Origin: Paracentrotus lividus
Taxonomy: Eukaryota; Echinodermata; Echinoidea; Camarodonta; Echinidae
Reading direction: 5' to 3'
NCBI GenBank assembly: GCA_940671915.1
Contig: CALNVZ010001721.1
Location: 44,138,110-44,202,109 of the forward strand
Length of the DNA stretch: 64,000 nucleotides
The position numbers and the translations under genes were made by a program. Of this stretch, positions 50,601 to 57,550 are shown piece after piece. Position 1 is the stretch's first letter. Each line of letters starts with the position of its first letter. The notes under the pieces are model-generated. The model was given only the letters and a program-made list of their open reading frames with translations, did not search any database and was not told the DNA's origin.

Positions 50601-53551
50601 TAAACTGTCTTTTTTATGAATGAATGTAATAGGTTGATATTGTATTTTCCTAAGAAAAATCAAGGAGTAGACCAAGAATAGGTATATGTTATTTTCATAC
50701 TCTCTTTGAAGTATAAAGAATCCCACCAGTATTACTATAATGATGAAAAATGAAAGGAAAAGAATTATGGAAAGCATTTGATAAAGAAGTATGATAAGGT
50801 GCCTGTTTACCTAAATAATTTGAAAAAATATGTTATATTCATAAACCTCTTTTGATCTTTTTCAGGGCCGTGACTTAACGATTGCCTACTGTTTGGTAGC
50901 AGGGACATACACCTTTGTGGCTGTTGTATTCTACATATCATTTCCTATAGAAAAGTTTTGCATTTCAGACGTAAGTGATGCTTTTTGTCTATCCTCTTTT
51001 ATTTTCTCTATGATTGGTGTTTTGTATTACATGTACTATTATAGTAATAAGAATCAGAAGTTTTAAATGTTCATAGACATGTAGGGGGAGATTGTTACAT
51101 CAAAGTTACTGGTTTATGCAACCAATGAAGTCTAGAGCAAATATGTGGTGTGCAAATGATTCTCAATATGACAGCAAAATGAAAAAACAGTAAGGTCTGA
51201 GTTGGCTAATTTGCAAATTTAGTATAGCTTGTGAAAACCGACTTTCAGAGTTTTTATGTGGGCATTTATTTATCTTAATGAGAAGATTTTATGTTTATCT
51301 ACCAAAGTTCTTGGACAACTACCCCATGACAACTACCCTTTGCAAAAATATACCCCTGACTCTACACCTCACCTTAATCCTATTTCTGAGGGGTTGTTGT
51401 CCTAGGGTAATTGTCCTGGAGGCATTTCATGTTAGGACTTGTCTAACGTTTTATCCGATAAATTTGGTCTCAGCCAATCAGATGCAAGCATTTCAGTAGC
51501 TTATAACAGTTGTCAGTGAGAATCAGTGAATATTTGTTTCGTGAAATGCTCCCCTGATACACTCTACCAACTCTCTTCTTTTGCCAATTCATACTTCCTT
51601 ATGTTTCTCTCGCCCCCCCCCTACAGAATTTCTTGAAGAACTTTTACCAGGGGGATGTACTTGCCTTCACGGCTCGGCTGTTCCTGCTGTTCCAGATGGT
51701 GACCCTATTCCCTCTGTTAGTTTATATCACTAGGGTTCAGCTCATGGATCAGTTATTCGGCAATGCATATCCCAGGTTAGTATTAAAGATTTGCTTTTCT
51801 CAAATAAGTATTAAAGCTAGTATGAACCAGCAGTCCTGTATTGCATTACCTCAAATCCTCAAGTACTCAGCCTGTCTTGTATCCTTACCCAGAATGCAAC
51901 CATAGTGTTATCTTAAAAGTTATATTTTTAAAGACCAGCTTATAGACCTTATGCATATACCATCATAGTCTCATTTCATCCTCCCTCAGAGGATATAGTA
52001 ATTGTCAGAGATGTGCCACCTGCACATTACAAACGTGTGCAAGGCAATGGCCTCAGCCTCTAAGATGGTGGCGCGATGACGTCAATGCATAAGGTCTATA
52101 TAAAAGATGTCATATTAGATCTTATGCACAATGTTGATTTGGAATGTCCTACTCAGACGGTAATAAACATACATTTTATGCATTTGCGTGATTTTAGGAC
52201 AAATCAATAAACACTTTTCTTCAAATAATTTGACAAATCAGATATGTTGGTAAATATTTAAGAGTCGTATTGCGTGCACATTTCAATAATGTGGTTTACC
52301 ACGCATATGGGATCACTACACAAAAGTATTTTACCACTTTTGCAAATGCTTAACGATTCTTATCTTTTTTACCCTACAGCTGGAAGCATATGGTTGTGTA
52401 CAACTTGATCTTGGTGTGTATCTGCTGTCTGTTCGCTATCTTCATGCCTAACATTGGAAACATCATCAGGTAAGATGTGAAAGAGATCTGGGCCCCGTAA
52501 CACGAAGGTTTGCGATCAATTGCAAATTTGAAAGAAGCATTGTTATTGGTCATTGTCCAGTCATTTGAACAAAAATTGCATGCAACAATGATTGTGATTG
52601 GCTATTGCAACTTTGCGATTGATTGCAAACCTTTGTGTTACGGCGCCCTGGTCCCTGTTGCATAAAGATTGTCATTGTATCGCAACTTCGCCATTATTGG
52701 TAACTTTCATTAAATACTTGAATGTGATTGGCTTGTGAGTAATGGAACCATGGTATTTACATGTACTGAATCTCTTTTTTTCTTGCATTGAGAATACCAT
52801 TAAGTAATATGAGACAGTGGAGTTCATATATCTTTAGAATGTTGCAGGAAGTTGACCCTTATATCTGGTACTGGTTGGTTTGAACATTACAAGAAAAAAC
52901 TTGAGTGGCATAGTAAAAGTTAGATGATAAATCTAAGATGACAATGGAAATTTCTAAAGTGTTTATCAATCAAACACAAATGGCAACTCTGTAAAGTAGT
53001 TCCTGTTCTTGAAATTGAATATTTTGTTTCATAATTTTTTGTGAAGGAATACATGGAAATGTAGGTCCAATTAATGTGAGAATGTGTAATAATAAAAGTT
53101 TAATTACATACATTGCATCAAGTTACAGTGTCGTGCCTTGACATCAGCACTCATGTCCTTGGCGCAGCCATTTGTTAAAATGGATACTGTTTTATATTTG
53201 TGCTGGTAAAATGGTTGCTACTATAACCCAATGCCTGGGATAATGAAACATTGTAAAGCACTTTGATCAAGTACAACTTGCACATCGCGCTATGATTAAA
53301 CAGTTTCTTCAGAGCAGTCAAATACATGTATAACCCAGTTAACATAACCCTCTCTTTTTCTTTACTCTCCCCTGCACAGGTACTCTGGAGCATTCTGTGG
53401 TATGGCATATGTCTTCACCCTTCCTGTGGTAATCTATCTCCTCTATACCAAGAGACAGGGTAAACTGCGTTGGTACCACATAGCATTCCATTGTTTCTTC
53501 ATCGTTGTAGGGGTGGCCAATTTCATCTCACAATTTCTCGTTGGCAGTTAA
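14555..53551 (+). CDS. SLC38A9: SLC38A9-type lysosomal amino-acid transporter / arginine sensor, whole gene
   Basis: SLC38A9 sits in the lysosomal membrane, exports amino acids in an arginine-dependent way and signals to mTORC1 through Ragulator-Rag. Coding exons: 14555-14646, 15668-15754, 22168-22339, 27781-27884, 29345-29502, 32661-32828, 44915-45019, 45452-45595, 46497-46601, then 48343-48449 or 50068-50174, 50866-50970, 51627-51775, 52380-52469 and 53380-53551. All phases agree; the sum is 1758 nt (585 aa plus stop; human 561). Landmarks include the N-terminal QRYRYYSRL segment, the family's transporter-plugging region (human KRIHYYSRL); [20 protein letters not shown] in TM1; [15 protein letters not shown]; and [13 protein letters not shown] at the C-terminus. 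E15-K-T-P-L-L fits an acidic dileucine lysosomal sorting signal. The luminal loop exons carry N-glycosylation sequons (NES, NTT). Confidence 0.93.
14647..15667 (+). other. SLC38A9 intron 1
   Basis: GTAAGT to TTTGCAG. A CpG-richer stretch lies at 14700-14770; otherwise nothing was recognised. Confidence 0.8.
15668..15754 (+). CDS. SLC38A9: SLC38A9 exon 2
   Basis: Reads [18 protein letters not shown] and on to TDRKR, with acceptor TTTACCTTTGCAG and donor AAG|GTGAGT, phase 2 at both ends. It is Ser/Thr-rich, cytosolic and low in conservation, so support comes from splice signals and phase continuity rather than similarity. Confidence 0.75.
15755..17577 (+). other. SLC38A9 intron 2, first part
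   Basis: AT-rich. At about 15863 it has GGCCATGCGTTTTGAATTGGGCC, which resembles the ends of the repeat family at 30212-31720. No exon was seen. Confidence 0.5.
17578..20881. mobile_element. Non-autonomous TIR element with seven GGTTACGGAGTGAC boxes
   Basis: Perfect 13-bp inverted ends GGGCAGTTCCAAG (17578-17590) and CTTGGAACTGCCC (20869-20881) bound 3.3 kb. Inside, GGTTACGGAGTGAC or a one-base variant occurs at 17590, 17770, 17967, 17981 (back to back with the previous), 20335 and 20501, and inverted at 20316. The interior has repeated blocks about GCTAATTTATGCAAATTTTTC (18155-18180, 19680-19705) and no transposase. The superfamily was not assigned. Confidence 0.55.
21036..21150. repeat. 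Dispersed repeat (TTTTTATAGCGCC... family)
   Basis: An (AAT)n-like tract is followed by GGGATTTTTATAGCGCC and GCTCAAGGCGCTTTTACAAAG. It looks like the 3' end of an interspersed retroelement common in marine invertebrates; the recognition is from general familiarity only. Confidence 0.45.
21550..21919. mobile_element. PIF/Harbinger-like MITE
   Basis: Inverted termini of more than 40 bp begin AGCCCAGCGCACACATTGCG and continue ATGCGATTGCACTAAGATCC. They are flanked by TTA on both sides (21547-21549, 21920-21922). A 3-bp TWA target duplication is typical of PIF/Harbinger. The element is 370 bp with no transposase; near-identical ends suggest recent activity. Confidence 0.75.
22168..22339 (+). 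CDS. SLC38A9: SLC38A9 exon 3 (N-terminal plug segment)
   Basis: The acceptor follows TTTTATTCTCTCTTCTGAATACCCAG (only the last bases shown count as the site) and the donor is TTT|GTAAG. The frame reads [20 protein letters not shown], then [20 protein letters not shown] and [17 protein letters not shown]. The YYSRL block matches human SLC38A9 just before TM1, the cytosolic stretch that can insert into the transport path and binds the Rag-Ragulator complex. A different frame is longer but lacks any family similarity. SISRQ is repeated. Confidence 0.85.
22255..22648 (+). repeat. Tandem duplication of the 3' half of SLC38A9 exon 3 plus donor and intron
   Basis: The unit 22255-22432 is repeated at about 22476-22648. 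The second copy encodes [20 protein letters not shown] and QNNTDHF with an intact GTAAG donor at 22561, and the identity continues for roughly 90 nt of intron. The copy begins right after ATTGAG, a weak acceptor. If used after exon 3 it would be in phase 0 and 27 codons long. Confidence 0.85.
22836..23174. repeat. Nested inverted duplication around a MITE
   Basis: Outer arms 22836-22864 and 23146-23174 (GCATGATACAAAGCATGATA and onward) are perfect 29-bp inverted repeats. Inner arms 22881-22905 and 22918-22942 (ATGGATTGGTTCATCATTGT and onward) are perfect 25-bp inverted repeats around the loop TTGTCAGTACAT. The CTGTATAAG MITE interrupts the inverted copy. Confidence 0.85.
22946..23145. mobile_element. 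CTGTATAAG MITE (mariner-like), copy 1
   Basis: Ends CTGTATAAGCC...CTTATACAG with TA on both sides; the interior is rich in TTTCGCG and CGCGAAA. A second copy, inverted, lies at 56180-56378. 200 bp, no coding capacity. Confidence 0.8.
23185..23199. repeat. Target-site duplication of the LINE, left copy
   Basis: GTTGTCAGTACATGG, identical to 27405-27419. Confidence 0.85.
23200..27404 (+). mobile_element. Non-LTR retrotransposon (I/Jockey-like) with endonuclease, RT and zinc-knuckle tail
   Basis: Flanked by a 15-bp target duplication. The apurinic-type endonuclease starts near 23398 ([38 protein letters not shown]). The reverse transcriptase follows ([81 protein letters not shown]). A CxC..HxxxC knuckle ([15 protein letters not shown]) precedes the stop at 27286-27288, and the 3' end is GAAGAAGAA-like. 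Lesions: a frameshift near 23912-23925, a TGG-to-TGA stop at 26353-26355, and the hAT insertion at 24267-25218. It is therefore inactive. It lies in sense in SLC38A9 intron 3. Confidence 0.9.
24267..25218. mobile_element. hAT-like non-autonomous DNA transposon nested in the LINE
   Basis: Ends CAGGGCGCGACAAA and, inverted, CAGGCCTCTACAAA (11 of 14 match). GAGAG occurs on both sides (24262-24266, 25219-25223). Removing the element and one GAGAG joins the LINE frame ...LYRE to [10 protein letters not shown] without a gap, which fixes the borders. Subterminal CTTGCCC/GGGCAAG boxes recur in both orientations at each end. CAGGG termini suit hAT; the 5-bp duplication is shorter than the usual 8. An open frame from 24795 begins [20 protein letters not shown], a KIxDFF-type start like hAT transposase N-termini; the rest of a transposase is absent. 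Confidence 0.75.
27405..27419. repeat. Target-site duplication of the LINE, right copy
   Basis: GTTGTCAGTACATGG, identical to 23185-23199. Confidence 0.85.
27781..27884 (+). CDS. SLC38A9: SLC38A9 exon 4
   Basis: Reads [34 protein letters not shown], and two bases of the next codon. The acceptor is TATCCTTCAG and the donor AAT|GTAAGT. PDHVLP and SSIVT align with human PDHVVP and TSLVT just ahead of TM1. It enters in phase 0 and leaves after two codon bases, completing an Ile with exon 5. Confidence 0.9.
27826..28360 (+). repeat. Five tandem copies of the exon 4 3' end plus splice donor (~115 bp period)
   Basis: The true exon end is copy 1. Four further copies start near 27941, 28049, 28164 and 28283. 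Each has CCCTTTCAACCTTGTCAAG or a close variant, CTAAACAGAGTAGCATTGTT, ACAAT|GTAAGTATG and ACACCTACCATACAACCCAG. Copy 2 has lost part of the donor (ACAATGTGAAC). Reading frames in the copies are partly broken. Several copies carry CCTTTCAG or CCTTGTTCAG upstream, potential acceptors. Confidence 0.92.
28361..29344 (+). other. SLC38A9 intron 4, rest
   Basis: AT-rich intron with a poly-G run near 29117. It ends in the acceptor CATTTTAG. No other feature was seen. Confidence 0.6.
29345..29502 (+). CDS. SLC38A9: SLC38A9 exon 5 (TM1 and TM2)
   Basis: Reads [40 protein letters not shown] and [12 protein letters not shown]. The human sequence is [22 protein letters not shown]. The unwound TM1 (NTMMGTS) is the substrate-site segment of this fold. 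Acceptor TTTTAG at 29344, donor CATG|GTTAGT. Confidence 0.95.
29545..29790 (+). repeat. Two partial downstream copies of exon 5
   Basis: A small copy at about 29550-29580 repeats GTAGAAAGACATGGTTAGTA. A larger one at about 29665-29785 repeats TTTACAGCAAGCTGGCTTTG through TGTTACAGGGTTATTCAATC to GAAAGACAAGGTTAGTAG. The larger copy keeps the [18 protein letters not shown] frame and a donor, but lacks TM1. Confidence 0.85.
30212..31720. mobile_element. TIR repeat family, copy ending in GGCCATGYGTT
   Basis: The left end (CATGGCCATGCGTTATGAGG, GGGCCC) and right end (GGGCCCAG..AAAACACATGGCCA) are imperfect inverted repeats. A GTTAC lies a little inside each end. Related ends occur at 33783-33807 / 44155-44179. 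No coding capacity was seen. Confidence 0.5.
31721..32627. mobile_element. Palindromic mariner-like element beside exon 6
   Basis: The left half (31721 to about 32165) and right half (about 32185-32627) are near-complete inverted copies, so the 907-bp element is one long hairpin. The ends are CAGTGTGTCCCACAAAAAAT and its complement, with TA on both sides (31719-31720, 32628-32629). There is no transposase. The right end stops 33 bp before the exon 6 coding start, so it lies next to or within the branch-point and polypyrimidine region. Confidence 0.85.
32661..32828 (+). CDS. SLC38A9: SLC38A9 exon 6
   Basis: Reads [40 protein letters not shown] and [30 protein letters not shown] is nearly identical to human ([15 protein letters not shown]). 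Acceptor CCCCCTTTTTTTCTTGC..CACAG, donor TTTG|GTAAG, phases 1 and 1. Confidence 0.95.
33040..33454. repeat. Region with four GTTACGTAAGTTAC boxes
   Basis: The palindrome-like 14-mer GTTACGTAAGTTAC occurs at 33051, 33230, 33419 and 33441. It starts after GGGCCATTCCAC, reminiscent of the GGGCAGTTCCAAG end of the element at 17578. The layout parallels that element (TIR-like end followed at once by a box), but no right end was found. Confidence 0.5.
34141..34322 (+). repeat. DIRS left inverted terminal repeat
   Basis: TACATTTGCCTACCATTTGC, then CAAATCGCCGCAAA, TTTACACCGAAATTTTTGCC, CCATTGAATAGCGCC, GAGGATGCGGCCGAA and GCGATCCTATACACTT. It matches the complement of 43213-43395 with small indels. 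Confidence 0.9.
40600..42960 (+). pseudogene. Degenerate RT-RNase H-tyrosine recombinase coding of the DIRS element
   Basis: Pieces in shifting frames, in DIRS order: a FRTLAS..FDRCC stretch and FLDDLG near 40740-40850 (RT YxDD region); [12 protein letters not shown] at about 41235 (DIRS RNase H entry block LLGxLxS); a [15 protein letters not shown] block at about 41590; [20 protein letters not shown] at about 41670-41725 (RNase H [15 protein letters not shown]); a [20 protein letters not shown] block at about 41980-42040; SSSWALFTR at about 42862-42890; and VEDICKAA followed in another frame by [11 protein letters not shown] at about 42893-42950, the recombinase C-terminal box. Stops and frameshifts are frequent. 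Confidence 0.8.
43074..43173 (-). repeat. DIRS internal complementary region (circle-junction sequence)
   Basis: 43081-43113 (GGTAGGCAAATGTATAGTTC and on to AAGTAAAT) is the exact complement of the left outer end 34122-34154. Without a gap, 43114-43171 (CATAAAAATTACAATCTAAT through ACATTTGCCTAC) complements the right outer end 43446-43386 with a few indels. It therefore encodes the head-to-tail junction of the two termini. Confidence 0.92.
43205..43446 (-). repeat. DIRS right inverted terminal repeat and outer end
   Basis: About 43213-43395 is the inverse of the left ITR. 43396-43446 is the unique right outer extension that is mirrored in the internal complementary region. The element ends TTTTTATG at 43446, followed by the host sequence ATTCATT. 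Confidence 0.9.
44915..45019 (+). CDS. SLC38A9: SLC38A9 exon 7 (luminal loop)
   Basis: Reads [20 protein letters not shown] and [15 protein letters not shown]. It matches the position of the human luminal loop NNSNPVICPSAGSGG. NGS and NES are N-glycosylation sequons and the Cys aligns with the human loop cysteine. Acceptor TTTAACAG, donor ACAA|GTATGC, phase 1. Confidence 0.85.
45452..45595 (+). CDS. SLC38A9: SLC38A9 exon 8
   Basis: Reads [40 protein letters not shown] and FTKFNSLG. The human sequence is [32 protein letters not shown]. It opens with a further sequon (NTT) and carries one membrane span followed by the [10 protein letters not shown] turn. Acceptor TTATTCAG, donor TTAG|GTAAGT. 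Confidence 0.95.
46322..46346. repeat. Poly-G run
   Basis: An uninterrupted G tract of about 25 nt in SLC38A9 intron 8, 150 bp before the exon 9 acceptor; a likely G-quadruplex former. Confidence 0.85.
46497..46601 (+). CDS. SLC38A9: SLC38A9 exon 9
   Basis: Reads [20 protein letters not shown] and [14 protein letters not shown]. It has one membrane helix and then a short loop. Acceptor CATTTCCAG, donor GAAC|GTAAGT, phase 1. It can join either of two following exons, both of which begin in the matching phase. Confidence 0.92.
46602..48342 (+). other. SLC38A9 intron 9
   Basis: AT-rich. About 47460-47560 and 47640-47740 are two related segments (GGCTTCACAAA, TTATTCAC/TTATACACTAATAACC, CATTATT), an intronic tandem repeat. 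No exon was seen. Confidence 0.6.
48343..48449 (+). CDS. SLC38A9: SLC38A9 exon 10A (alternative)
   Basis: Together with the split first codon it reads [20 protein letters not shown] and [16 protein letters not shown]. 107 nt, entering in phase 1 and leaving in phase 0. Acceptor TATTTTCAACAG, donor AAT|GTAAGG. It matches the human FPQLTGVLTLAFFIHNC helix, but less closely than exon 10B. Confidence 0.9.
48450..50067 (+). other. Intron between the two exon 10 versions
   Basis: 1.6 kb with no third copy seen. A CCATTTTGATATGATG-like or other exon remnant was not found. Confidence 0.6.
50068..50174 (+). CDS. SLC38A9: SLC38A9 exon 10B (alternative)
   Basis: Reads [20 protein letters not shown] and [16 protein letters not shown], with the first codon split. 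It has the same length (107 nt) and phases as 10A. Acceptor TTCTCCTTCCTATGGAATGCTCAG region ending at 50067, donor AAC|GTAAGT. LTG and HNCI agree with the human protein, so this is the more ancestral version. Both exons are open and differ at 9 of 36 residues, mostly conservatively. Confidence 0.92.
50866..50970 (+). CDS. SLC38A9: SLC38A9 exon 11
   Basis: Reads [20 protein letters not shown] and [15 protein letters not shown]. The human sequence is [27 protein letters not shown]. One membrane helix, phase 0 at both ends. Acceptor TCTTTTTCAG, donor GAC|GTAAGT. Confidence 0.95.
51627..51775 (+). CDS. SLC38A9: SLC38A9 exon 12
   Basis: Reads [40 protein letters not shown] and DQLFGNAYP. It closely matches human [40 protein letters not shown] (TM8 region). 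Acceptor CCCCCCCCTACAG, donor CCCAG|GTTAGT. Confidence 0.96.
52380..52469 (+). CDS. SLC38A9: SLC38A9 exon 13
   Basis: Reads [20 protein letters not shown] and [10 protein letters not shown]. The human tail of this helix is ACFYPNIGGIIR. Acceptor TTTTACCCTACAG, donor CAG|GTAAG, phase 2. A TIR element begins about 20 bp past the donor. Confidence 0.94.
52489..52650. mobile_element. Small TIR element (CCCCGTAACACGAAGG family)
   Basis: GGGCCCCGTAACACGAAGGT near 52490 and its inverse (CCTTTGTGTTACGGCGCCC) at 52630-52650 bound a 160-bp unit, itself partly palindromic (TTTGCGATCAATTGC / GCGATTGATTGCAAA). It starts next to the exon 13 donor. Confidence 0.7.
53380..53551 (+). CDS. SLC38A9: SLC38A9 exon 14 (terminal, stop)
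   Basis: Reads [40 protein letters not shown] and [16 protein letters not shown], then TAA at 53549-53551. The human sequence is [41 protein letters not shown]. It has two membrane helices and ends at the family's usual place. Acceptor CCCCTGCACAG. Confidence 0.96.
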
Positions 53552-53589
53552 AAACAATCAATCAGCAAACTTAAGATAAATTTCTCAAA

Positions 53590-54240
53590 CTTGGTCTTAA
53601 CTGATGATGGTGTATCTTCTTTATACGAAGGAGAAGGATTAATTGCGCTGGTACTACGTACATGTAGCCTTTCATTGTCTCTTCATTGTCGTTGGGGTCG
53701 CCAATTTATCTCACAACTTCTCGTTGGTATTTATAAACAGATCTATGACATTTGCTCCGCGACAATTGCTCTACAAAACTGAAGATGAATGTCGAATGGA
53801 TCTTCACCTTACTGATGATGGTATCTTCTCTACTCGAAGGAGGAGGGTACACTTTATAGGTGTGGCCTTCCATATTCTGTTCAATGGTAAAGGATTCATC
53901 AATTTTATCTCCCAATTCCTTATCAGGAATATTTGATTGACATGCTGACGATGAATATCTAATGCGTATGGTTTGTGAGTGCTAATTTGTCTCCTCTATG
54001 CCAAGCAGCAGTTTAAGCTATAACACATACATTTTTTTGAGCTTTCAATAGATCTGTAAAATTGTAGGGGCCATCAATATCAACTTGAAATTTCTTGTTC
54101 TGAGTTAGAACACTTAACTGTGAAAATCAAGATACATGTAGTTGTCCCTAGCAGTTTAAATTATGACACACACTTATTTCAATAGCCTTGTCAATGTTGT
54201 AGGAGTCATAAAATCTTGCTAGTTCTTGTCTCGCCTATTT
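53590..54240 (+). repeat. Decayed tandem copies of the SLC38A9 terminal exon
   Basis: Copy at about 53630-53750: GCGCTGGTACTACG, CATTGTCTCTTCATTGTCGT, TGGGGTCGCCAATTTATCTC, CTTCTCGTTGG. Copy at about 53815-53935: GTGTGGCCTTCCATATTCTG, ATCAATTTTATCTCCCAATT. Fainter copies lie at about 53990-54090 and 54130-54235 (GTAGGGGCCATCAATATC; GTAGGAGTCATAAAATC). Divergence increases with distance. The period is about 200 bp for the first copies. They would lie in the 3' UTR. Confidence 0.75.
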
Positions 54241-56179
54241 TACCGACATGCCAATTATCGATCTTCCATATTTGTTTTAATGTGAATAAATCCTGATTTC
54301 ATACTCTTCTTCAGTTCATACCAGCCTCGGTGACACCATCAAACCCAATCCAATCTGCCTAATAACAGTTGCTCTTTGTTATTGTGGGTCATGTGATGGT
54401 TTGTTTTGTCTATTGCCATCCTTTGGGGGTGTTTTACATGTGTACCAAGCTGTGTGTAAAGTCATATATAACTTCATGAACGTCTTGATTGTGAAGTGCC
54501 AAATGGGTTGCCCAAATTTTATCCAGTCATTTGAAAAAGTGTTGACTGTATTTCAAATAATCTCACTAACACTGTTGCCTGATATACATTTACATCCATT
54601 AAACAATATTAGTCTGATTCTTTTTTTTTTTATCAACTTCAGCTCATATTACTGAGAATCCCATTTGGCTTAACATATTCAAGTCGTTTATAAATCCATG
54701 CATAACTTGATACTCAGTTTTGTAAAATATTTTCCTGGTGTTTGGTTCATCGTTGTGTCTGAGATATACTTCAAAGCAATGAATTTGTGCTTTCATTGAT
54801 ATCCTACTATTTTTCATTTCTTCCTAATATGCTACCTATATGTTTTTGACGCACCATTTGATGTTGTTGATATATGTATTATTTCTTTATTTTGTGTATT
54901 TATATCTACTCTGTATCAAGTTATATTTCATGCTTGATTTTTAGTACATTATAAGAAAGGGTTTGTTAGAGATTAGATATACCCATTATGTTTATTTTGT
55001 AAAGGCAATATCCACCTTGTTGGAAAAACAGCAAAACAATTAGATAATAAATTAATACGGTTTAAGTAAAATCTAAAAATGGAAAGTTATACAATTAGAA
55101 GTTCAAATGCAAATTTACAACTCTGATTTAAGTTGCAAACCCTTCTTTCATTTAGAAAGATGGTTGAATTTCTATTTTCTTTTCCATGGACATGGAAAAA
55201 GTTTTTAAATATGTATACAACAACAAACCTTGGATGCATCAAAAAAGAAATATTTACCATGGAGGACAAGAAGATTTATATGGATACTGGTACTTAAATT
55301 ATTCCTACAGTGTGTGTATTATATCTAGTATTACGTCTCGAGTTTAGAGAGTAAGTTATCTGTTGAGAGGCAGAAGGGATTATATGTTAATCTATGTAAA
55401 GGTATTCTATTGAAAAATCATCATTGAGAGTAATATTGGTACAAGAATGAACATTAATAACGTATACTAGCAGAGTTTATTATATTGTAAATACATGCAA
55501 ATCAGGAGGCGAATCTAACAGTAGAATTGTAAAATATGTAAGTACTGTAGTATAGTAGACATGCCACAAACTGCCGATCACAATGTATAATTAGTTTGAA
55601 TCCCAACTATTTGACTAATTTTATATGGCAGGACATTAATCTATATCCACCGCACTTGACACAGGTGAGGTAAATGGATACCGATAGGAAGAAATTGCTT
55701 TAATTGCTTTAGTATCTAATCGCGGTAGCCGGGTTAAACCTGGGTAATAATTTGTTAACTTAGGTATTAACAAACACTGTATGCAACCATTAACTTATAA
55801 ATGTTATTAGAGACTCCTGTTGAAAAAGTTTGATTGGTTATAGTTGAATAAATGACATATCTGTAATTGGTGATAAGTTAACTTCTTCGAGGCAAAAACA
55901 TCTTGTTCAATATAAATTTGTGAAGGGCTAAAAGTGTTGGAGGACTCTCAGCTGATGTCAACTTTGGTATTTATCGCTATATCTCACATACTTATCCTTA
56001 ATATTTTATTTAAAGAAAAACTACATTGTAGAACAATATTCTATTGTAAAACATACATACATTTTCTAAATATTGGATATCATGGTGCTCTGTATGTACT
56101 TTGGGTTGTATTATTCGTTTATGTGTAGAATTATAAGTGCAATAAGTAAAATTGTTTTTGATAAGTTAACTTACAAGTA
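54241..56179. other. AT-rich DNA downstream of SLC38A9
   Basis: Probably 3' UTR at first, then intergenic. AATAAA-like hexamers occur (for example near 54286), but none can be chosen as the true poly(A) signal. No gene was recognised. Confidence 0.5.
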
Positions 56180-56378
56180 CTGTATAAGTGGTTATTTTCG
56201 CGGTGACTTTATTTTCGCGAATTTCGCGAGTCGGTCATCGCAAAAATTTCCACTTCAGTACAAGGCTATTTATAGTAATGAAGTCATCACCAAAATCGCG
56301 AAATTTTGCTCTCGCGAATTTCCCAAATTAGTCCAAAATCGCGAAAATATCTGTACGCTAAAATATTGGCTTATACAG
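56180..56378. mobile_element. CTGTATAAG MITE, copy 2 (inverted relative to copy 1)
   Basis: The same element as 22946-23145 in reverse orientation: CTGTATAAGTGGTTATTTTC ... AATATTGGCTTATACAG with TA on both sides. 199 bp. Confidence 0.85.
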
Positions 56379-57550
56379 TAAAATAATCTAAGTTTATATT
56401 TTCTGTATTTTCCTTCATCTATAACTAATTAAAGCAACATGATCTAAACAGGTGAATTACTTCATTATGTCTCACACCAATACATACATGTGTGTATCTT
56501 TAAAGCTGCGCAATCTGTGATATTTTTGAAGAGCAAATAATGTAAATAAGACCATTACGTTGCATTAGTCTCTGTTACATGAATGTTGTGGTACTGCTTT
56601 TTATTTATTATTATTGTCTCTTTTTTATCACTGATTTATTATTCTATCATCATGAATTTCAGAGAAAACTTTAATGATATGAAATATTAGTTACTCAGAA
56701 TTCAATTCATGTCATCTACCATGATTTGTATGCCACTACATAAAATATAAATTTTGTATAAGAAGAAAAATAGTGGTTATCCTTTGATTTATAATGAAAT
56801 CATTTCTATTTCCTTCACTATTATATTTACTTGCCTATTATTACAAAAAGGATTTAATTTCCTTACTTCATATTATATATTATATAGTTTGTGGTACTTA
56901 AAAATGAAAGGACATTTAATGTGTCAATTTCCAAGCAACTCTTCCAGAACTGGGGGAATGTGTAAGAAAAGGTTAATTTGCAAAGACTAGTCCTCTTCCA
57001 TATCACGATATTAATGATAATATAAGACCGAAAGTCATAATACAAAGTTCAAAGATATTGTTTATATTAATTACAATGTAACTGCACAAAGTGAAACATA
57101 TGACCTTGTGTGGACACAGGAATATTTGGATCCAACATCCTTTTTGTTTGTAGATAGTGCTTGGTTACATTCGTTTCAAATGATTCTATTGTCTGAGAAT
57201 CAATATGGAAGAAGAGTTGATTAGTGCCAGTTCTGTGATGAAAAGATGCCATAATATGTGAGTATACATATACAGTTTGGGAAAAAAGGATTCGATCAAT
57301 CTAATTTTCTTCTTCTTTTTTTTTTCTGAGCACCATTTGCATAAGTAATGAAAGGTCTACACTCACATGTCAATGATATAATTGCTGAAGAATGTAAAGA
57401 AGAGGAGTTAGTCTGTGTTTGATATGTGTTTTTTTGCCACACAAAGCGAGAAAAACACACACACACTGAAACCCGTATAAAGTCCTTGGTCTAATAATTC
57501 TATGATATCATACCACTTTATCTGATTCTCCTGCAGTTTGTGTTTGTATA

